Assembly: GCF_038593855.1 (NCBI RefSeq)
Contig: NZ_CP151996.1
Location: forward strand, 1,302,001 to 1,366,000
From: Lysinibacillus sp. FSL M8-0337
Lineage (GTDB): Bacteria > Bacillota > Bacilli > Bacillales_A > Planococcaceae
Direction of reading: 5' to 3'
DNA: 64,000 bases
Shown here: piece by piece, positions 59,657-64,000 of the stretch
Position numbering within the stretch: position 1 is the first letter of the stretch
Layout: the number at the start of each line of letters is the position of its first letter
Translations under genes and position numbers: made by a program
The notes under the pieces: generated by a model
What the model was told of the DNA's origin: nothing
The model's input: the letters and a program-made list of their open reading frames with translations, nothing else
Databases searched by the model: none

Positions 59657-61089
59657 AGGTTAGTATTATTGGTGGTGGGTTAGGCGGGCTTGCCTGTGCC
59701 ATTTCACTTGCACATAAAGGATATGATGTGCATTTATTTGAGAAAAATAGTACGTTGGGCGGTAAAATGCGACCAATTACGTTAGGTGACTACTATTTTG
59801 ATTTTGGACCGAATACGATAACGATGCCCTATGTCTTTAATCAAGTAATTGAACAAACAGGTGTTGATGCAGCCCCTTATTTTCGCTTTGTGGAGGTACA
59901 ACCACATATGAAAAATGTAGGAGTAAATGGCGAAACATTTTATTTGTCAAATAATCGAGCGTTTATGATTCGTCAGTTACAGCATTTAGATCCACATGGG
60001 GCAAAAAATTATCCAGCCTTTATTACAGAAATATCTCGACTATACTTTTTAGCAAGACAGCATTTTTTAAATAAAGCTTTTCTATCAAAAAAGGATTTTA
60101 TATCTCCGAAACTAGCCAACGCGCTTATAGCAGTTCGACCCTTTGAAACATTGGAAAAGTTTTTGCAACGTTATTTTACGAATCCTTTTGTTTTGCAATG
60201 TTTTATGCGCTATGCAACGTATATTGGGTCGTCTCCGTATAAGACACCTGCCACATTTGCGATGATTGCTTATTTAGAACTTGTGGAAGGCGTTTATTAT
60301 GTACCGGGTGGGACAGCTTCAATTGCCAAAGGTTTTGAAAGGCGTGCACGCGAGCTTGGGGTGAAAATTTATACGAACAGTGAAGTAACAAATATTGATA
60401 TAGACAATGGTGTAGCAAAAAGTATTGAACTCAAACAGGGTGAGAAAATTTTTAGTGACTTATTGGTAGTCAATGCAGATATTTTACAGGCAATGCCAAC
60501 GTTAATGGACAGTAGCTTACACGCAAAGAAGAAGCAGATTACTCCATCGTCCTCGGTTTTCGTTATTCTAGCAGGCTTAAATAAAAAGATAGCATCTTTG
60601 AAACATCATAATGTCTTTTTCTCACCAAACTATTTTAACGAGTTTGAGCAACTATTTGAGCAAAAGGTTTATGTAGACGAGCCGACAATTTACATTTGCA
60701 ATTCATCTAAAACAGATGTGACTCGTTCTCCTAAAGGCGATAATTTGCTTATTTTAGTGAATGCACCCGCTGGGCAAACACCACCTGACCAATATGATGA
60801 AAAAATAATGAAACAACTTGAGCGATATAGCATTTATATAAAAGACGCCATTGTACAAAAGCAAATTATTACGCCACAAACGATTGCACAAGATTTCAAT
60901 AGCTATCAAGGTGCTTTATATGGGTATGCATCCAATAGTTTTCGCAGTGCTTTTTTTCGTCATCCCAATAAGAGTTCGATTGCATCAAACTTATACTTTG
61001 TAGGTGGCAGTACGCATCCAGGAGGGGGATCACCTCTTGTGACATTAGGTGGTATGCATGTAGCCGATGCAATTGTCAATCAACATTAG
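59653..61089 (+). CDS. CrtP-like diapocarotenoid oxygenase/desaturase (CrtNb)
   Basis: This 478-residue flavoprotein is the second CrtN-family member. It has the N-terminal FAD motif SIIGGGLGGLACAISLAHKG, FDFGPNTITMPYVFNQ, YVDEPTIYICNSSKTD and FVGGSTHPGGGSPLVTLGGM. These stretches match staphylococcal CrtP (diaponeurosporene oxidase), better than CrtN, so it probably oxidises the terminal methyl group. It overlaps the glycosyltransferase gene by four bases. Confidence 0.85.
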   Translation: MKVSIIGGGLGGLACAISLAHKGYDVHLFEKNSTLGGKMRPITLGDYYFDFGPNTITMPYVFNQVIEQTGVDAAPYFRFVEVQPHMKNVGVNGETFYLSNNRAFMIRQLQHLDPHGAKNYPAFITEISRLYFLARQHFLNKAFLSKKDFISPKLANALIAVRPFETLEKFLQRYFTNPFVLQCFMRYATYIGSSPYKTPATFAMIAYLELVEGVYYVPGGTASIAKGFERRARELGVKIYTNSEVTNIDIDNGVAKSIELKQGEKIFSDLLVVNADILQAMPTLMDSSLHAKKKQITPSSSVFVILAGLNKKIASLKHHNVFFSPNYFNEFEQLFEQKVYVDEPTIYICNSSKTDVTRSPKGDNLLILVNAPAGQTPPDQYDEKIMKQLERYSIYIKDAIVQKQIITPQTIAQDFNSYQGALYGYASNSFRSAFFRHPNKSSIASNLYFVGGSTHPGGGSPLVTLGGMHVADAIVNQH

Positions 61090-61164
61090 CGACAGTGATT
61101 GAAAGGACATTCGCAGTTTTTATAGAATTGTTATAAGTGGGGTAGTAGAGAAGGGAGAGATCAT

Positions 61165-61554
61165 ATGGGGCAAGTTAAAATATATGGTATGAAAGATAGC
61201 TTAAATCCTATTAAGGCAACATTATCGACGATTATTCATGCATGTATGATGGAGGCACTTGCATTGCCTTCAGATAAGAAATTTCATCGTATTTTTCCGA
61301 TGGATAAAGAAGATTTTTTCTTTCCAAGTGATAGAAGTGATGCCTATACCATTATTGAAATAAGCATGTTTGAAGGTCGAACAGTGGAAACGAAAAAGCA
61401 ATTATTTACATTGCTATTTGACAAGATTCATAGTGAACTGCGTATAGCGCCTCAAGATATCGAAATTACGATTTTTGAAACGCCAAAGCATAATTGGGGA
61501 ATAAGGGGACTGCCTGGAGATGAGTTAACATTAACTTATAACGTAAATATATGA
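61165..61554 (+). CDS. tautomerase-superfamily-like protein lacking Pro1
   Basis: This 129-residue protein has the double beta-alpha-beta layout of tautomerase-fold proteins such as YusQ: VKIYGMKDSLNPIKATLSTI in the first unit and AYTIIEISMFEGRTVETKKQ, then DIEITIFETPKHNWGIRGLP in the second. The start MGQVKI lacks the catalytic N-terminal proline of 4-oxalocrotonate tautomerases, so activity, if any, must differ. GGGAGAG precedes the ATG. It has its own gap of 75 bases after the carotenoid operon. Confidence 0.72.
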   Translation: MGQVKIYGMKDSLNPIKATLSTIIHACMMEALALPSDKKFHRIFPMDKEDFFFPSDRSDAYTIIEISMFEGRTVETKKQLFTLLFDKIHSELRIAPQDIEITIFETPKHNWGIRGLPGDELTLTYNVNI

Positions 61555-61648
61555 GTTTTTGTATAGGTAGATTGAAATGACAGACCCTTGTAACAAACGG
61601 TTATCGAAATTTACTTAGGCAAGTACTAAACAAAAAGGGTTGAACAAC

Positions 61649-61948
61649 GTGATAAGAAAAGGCTACTTCATAGACAAAGAAAACAATCAGATGTTTCACG
61701 ATGAAGTATGCGTATCAAGTGAAATTTACGCTAATAATGTTACGTTACGGGAACTTGAACAAATGATTTTTAGTGGCGAATTAGAAGAAATTTTTATCTG
61801 TCACTATCAAACGGAACGAATAAGTAAGTTAGAGCGTTTAGTAATGCATGATGTTAAGTCTGAATGGCGTACAAAGTATAAAAATAATATTAGCCTAGAT
61901 GATGAAGCTTGCTTAAATGATTTTCCTAATGCTATTGCTTTTTTGTAG
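61649..61948 (+). CDS. hypothetical protein (99 aa)
   Basis: GTG 61649 lies about ten bases after AAAAAGGG and is preferred to TTG 61640. The protein is soluble and acidic ([39 protein letters not shown]). I recognise no family. A bidirectional terminator follows downstream. Confidence 0.6.
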   Translation: MIRKGYFIDKENNQMFHDEVCVSSEIYANNVTLRELEQMIFSGELEEIFICHYQTERISKLERLVMHDVKSEWRTKYKNNISLDDEACLNDFPNAIAFL

Positions 61949-62072
61949 AGCTTTGGAAAAGCGCTAAAGGTACTACTATTTTAGTGTTATTTCAATGTCA
62001 TTAAAAATCAACCATTAGTAAAAATATTTTAGTAGCGGAGGAGAAAAGCTTCTTCCTAAGTGGATAACAGCA

Positions 62073-62115
62073 AAAAAAGTGTTAGATTGATTGTGGTCAA
62101 TCTAACACTTTTGCA
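62073..62115. terminator. bidirectional terminator between convergent genes
   Basis: AAAGTGTTAGATTGA and TCAATCTAACACTTTT pair perfectly around a 6-base loop with an A-run before and T-run after. It lies downstream of both the 99 aa gene and ilvE. Confidence 0.85.
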
Positions 62116-62144
62116 TTTTCTAGCTATTTTTTATTTGTTTATTT

Positions 62145-63209
62145 CTATAATTTAATTGTCCAACCGAATGAATCTTCAAGCGTGCCATTTTGGATGCCTG
62201 TTAATGTATCGTAAAGCATTTGTGAAATTTCACCAATTTCACCGTTGTTAATTAGAATTTTTTCGTCGCGCCATTTCAACTCTCCGACAGGTGAAATAAC
62301 CGCTGCCGTGCCCGTACCAAATGCTTCTTCCAAAGTGCCGTTATGATAGGCTTCAACCACTTCATCAATTGAAATACGACGTTCTTCGACTGGGATGTTT
62401 TTTGCTTTTAATACGTGCAGCATCGAGTCACGCGTAATACCTGGTAAGATGCTTCCGTTTAATGCTGGCGTAATTACAGTACCATTTATTTTGAAGAAAA
62501 TATTCATGCTTCCTACTTCTTCAATGTAACGGTGTTCCTTGCCGTCAAGCCATAATGTTTGAGAGTAGCCTTCCTTATGCGCAATTTCTTGTCCTTTCAG
62601 GGCACTTGCATAGTTACCAGCGGTTTTTGCTTCGCCAGTTCCCCCCACGACAGCCCGTACAAAGTGCTGTTCCACCATGATTTTGACTGGATTAATGCCT
62701 TCTTTGTAGTAAGAACCCGATGGCGACATAATGATAATAAATTGATAACTATTCGAAGGGTGTACGCCCAAGTGAGGCTCAGTTGCAATAATAAATGGAC
62801 GGATATAAAGAGATGTTCCTGGTGCAGTTGGAACCCATTCGCGATCCAATGTTACTAATTGCTTTAACGCCTCTAATGCAAGTTCTTCATCAATTGCTGG
62901 AATGACGATACGCTCATTTGAATGATTTAAGCGGTTGAAATTACGGTCTGGGCGGAATAATAGAACTCCGTTATCTACTGTTGCATAAGCTTTTAAGCCT
63001 TCAAATACAGCTTGTCCATAATGGAAGACCATTGCTGATGGATCGATAGAAAGCGGCTGATACGGGATAATGCGTGGATCATGCCATCCCATTCCTTCTG
63101 TATAATCGACTATAAACATGTGATCTGTAAAAAATTGTCCGAACCCTAATTGGTCTACTGCAGGTTTTTCTTTTGGGTTTGTTGTTAATTCTTTTTTAAT
63201 TTCTAACAT
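62145..63209 (-). CDS. ilvE: branched-chain-amino-acid aminotransferase
   Basis: This PLP enzyme transfers the amino group between glutamate and the keto acids of leucine, isoleucine and valine. ATG 63209 is eight bases after GGAGG and gives 354 residues; ATG 63215 is too close to the site. Fold-type IV features are seen: FHYGQAVFEGLKAY, FRPDRNFNRLNHS, YIRPFIIATEPHLGV, the PLP lysine region GGTGEAKTAGNYASALKG, YIEEVGSMNIFF, and EAFGTGTAAVISPVG. The sequence fits the YbgE/IlvE type of Bacillus. A loose CodY-box-like AAATTGCTGAAAT lies about 110 bases upstream, which would fit known CodY control. Confidence 0.94.
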   Translation of the reverse strand: MLEIKKELTTNPKEKPAVDQLGFGQFFTDHMFIVDYTEGMGWHDPRIIPYQPLSIDPSAMVFHYGQAVFEGLKAYATVDNGVLLFRPDRNFNRLNHSNERIVIPAIDEELALEALKQLVTLDREWVPTAPGTSLYIRPFIIATEPHLGVHPSNSYQFIIIMSPSGSYYKEGINPVKIMVEQHFVRAVVGGTGEAKTAGNYASALKGQEIAHKEGYSQTLWLDGKEHRYIEEVGSMNIFFKINGTVITPALNGSILPGITRDSMLHVLKAKNIPVEERRISIDEVVEAYHNGTLEEAFGTGTAAVISPVGELKWRDEKILINNGEIGEISQMLYDTLTGIQNGTLEDSFGWTIKL

Positions 63210-63215
63210 CGTCAT

Positions 63216-63598
63216 ATCCTCCGCGTCTTATGTCATTAGGTGATTTATCTATAATACTTAATAATACTGTTTATTTTAAATTAATGAAATACTAAGAATC
63301 TACTAATAATTAATAAAATTGCTGAAATATTTATTTAATTCAACAAATTCCAACATTACATAGATAAAGAAATGTTTTTTCAGGTGAGCAACACGTACTT
63401 TAGTTGTGACGTCCGATAGGCATGATTAGAATCTTCAGCTTTCACATGCTAACTATGTATGTAATTAGCACGTCGAAACGATTATGATTGAAGTAAAGGT
63501 TTGGAAATTAAAGTGGGGGGTACCTGTCCAAAGATAGCATAAAAAGACAGGATGATATTAATTGAATACGATAATCTTGAAGTAAGGAGTGAGGGCAT
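63216..63598. other. divergent intergenic region between ilvE and the AraC gene
   Basis: These 383 bases contain no supported gene. On the minus strand I see no T-box leader. The AAATTGCTGAAAT stretch near 63317 is a weak CodY-box candidate, and GGTACCTGTCC near 63519 resembles the GTGCCTG repeat family seen elsewhere in the window. Confidence 0.4.
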
Positions 63599-64000
63599 TT
63601 GAGTTGGATTGAGTCGATTCAAAAGGCAATAAATTATATAGAAGAGCATTTACATGAAAGCATTACGATGGAACAAATAGCACAAGAAGTAAATGCCTCT
63701 GTTTTTCATTTTCAACGGACATTTTCTATTTTAACAGATATGTCTATCGCAGATTATATTAGACGAAGAAGATTAACGTTGGCTGCCCAAGAGTTAATCA
63801 ATACGGATAGTAAAGTAATCGACATCGCCTACAAATATGGCTACGACTCTCCTGAAGCATTTACCAAAGCGTTTCGTAAGCAGCATAATGTAACGCCAAG
63901 TGAAGTACGTAAACAGCAAGGACCATTACAATCATACAATCGCCTGATTATCCAGGTGACTTTGAAGGGAGCAGAACCAATGAAATATAACATTGTAGAG
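63599..64000 (+). CDS. AraC-family regulator (N-terminal part, cut by window edge)
   Basis: TTG 63599 lies nine bases after AAGGAG. The open frame runs to the last base (134 codons) without stop. Residues about 5-105 are two helix-turn-helix units of the AraC/XylS type (ITMEQIAQEVNASVFHFQRT, DIAYKYGYDSPEAFTKAFRK, QHNVTPSEVRK). After residue 110 a second domain begins (LIIQVTLKGAEPMKYNIVE), probably a GyrI-like ligand-binding domain, as in N-terminal-HTH members such as Rob or BltR relatives. Confidence 0.87.
   Translation, partial: MSWIESIQKAINYIEEHLHESITMEQIAQEVNASVFHFQRTFSILTDMSIADYIRRRRLTLAAQELINTDSKVIDIAYKYGYDSPEAFTKAFRKQHNVTPSEVRKQQGPLQSYNRLIIQVTLKGAEPMKYNIVE

Noticed and set aside
63216..63400. 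Possible T-box riboswitch in the ilvE leader
   Set aside because: I could not find the conserved T-box sequence or an antiterminator/terminator pair on the minus strand.

Overview
The window is low-GC Firmicutes chromosome, most likely Lysinibacillus or a close Bacillales relative. The evidence is the ResABCDE-SigX-RsiX block in its Bacillus order, strong AGGAGG-type ribosome binding sites with many TTG and GTG starts, an FMN riboswitch in front of ribU, and a spore-surface-like gene remnant. Assignments rest on reading motifs and recalled family sequences; no search was run.

Layout. Positions 1-12.5 kb are core genes: a partial gene, rluB, resA-resB-resC (cytochrome c maturation), resD-resE (redox two-component system), sigX-rsiX with an autoregulatory ECF promoter, a 4 x 21 bp intergenic repeat, FMN riboswitch and ribU, and a sodium:neurotransmitter-type symporter. 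Positions 12.5-15.9 kb (minus strand) hold a twice-frameshifted exosporium-like pseudogene and a three-gene signalling module (RsbW-like ATPase, chemoreceptor, STAS protein). Next come a long gene-poor gap, a GlnR/TnrA box and glnA.

Positions 18.1-48.3 kb are a prophage integrated into the 3' end of glnA. The att repeats carry the last codons and the terminator of glnA, so the gene is restored. Paired TGYCCACA arm sites lie inside both ends. Order: frameshifted integrase, ImmA-like peptidase, membrane protein and repressor (minus strand); operator array, Cro-like and other early regulators, antirepressor, replication initiator with internal iterons, many small early genes, a decayed cytosine methyltransferase, a large secreted LRR/InlB-repeat/SLH surface protein, ArpU-like regulator, terminase, portal, capsid, baseplate, tail fibre, holins and amidase. 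All genes expected between the capsid and baseplate J genes are missing, replaced by a 30-codon ORF that looks like a deletion scar. With the broken integrase this suggests a defective prophage. It still carries independently transcribed cargo: the surface protein and three candidate defence-type genes (Schlafen/AlbA_2-like, HEPN with an RX4H motif, PIN-like nuclease).

Positions 48.4-64 kb are chromosome again: a VOC protein, an unknown gene, a GntR/ABC exporter operon behind a perfect palindromic operator, PhzF, DinB, a small lipoprotein, an EAL phosphodiesterase, and a carotenoid operon (two CrtN/CrtP-type oxidoreductases, CruF-like protein, acyltransferase, glycosyltransferase). Its promoter carries four TTGTANA repeats at an exact 11 bp period, the layout used by CarH/LitR light-responsive repressors. 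After it come a tautomerase-like gene, ilvE (minus strand) and the start of an AraC-type regulator cut by the window edge.
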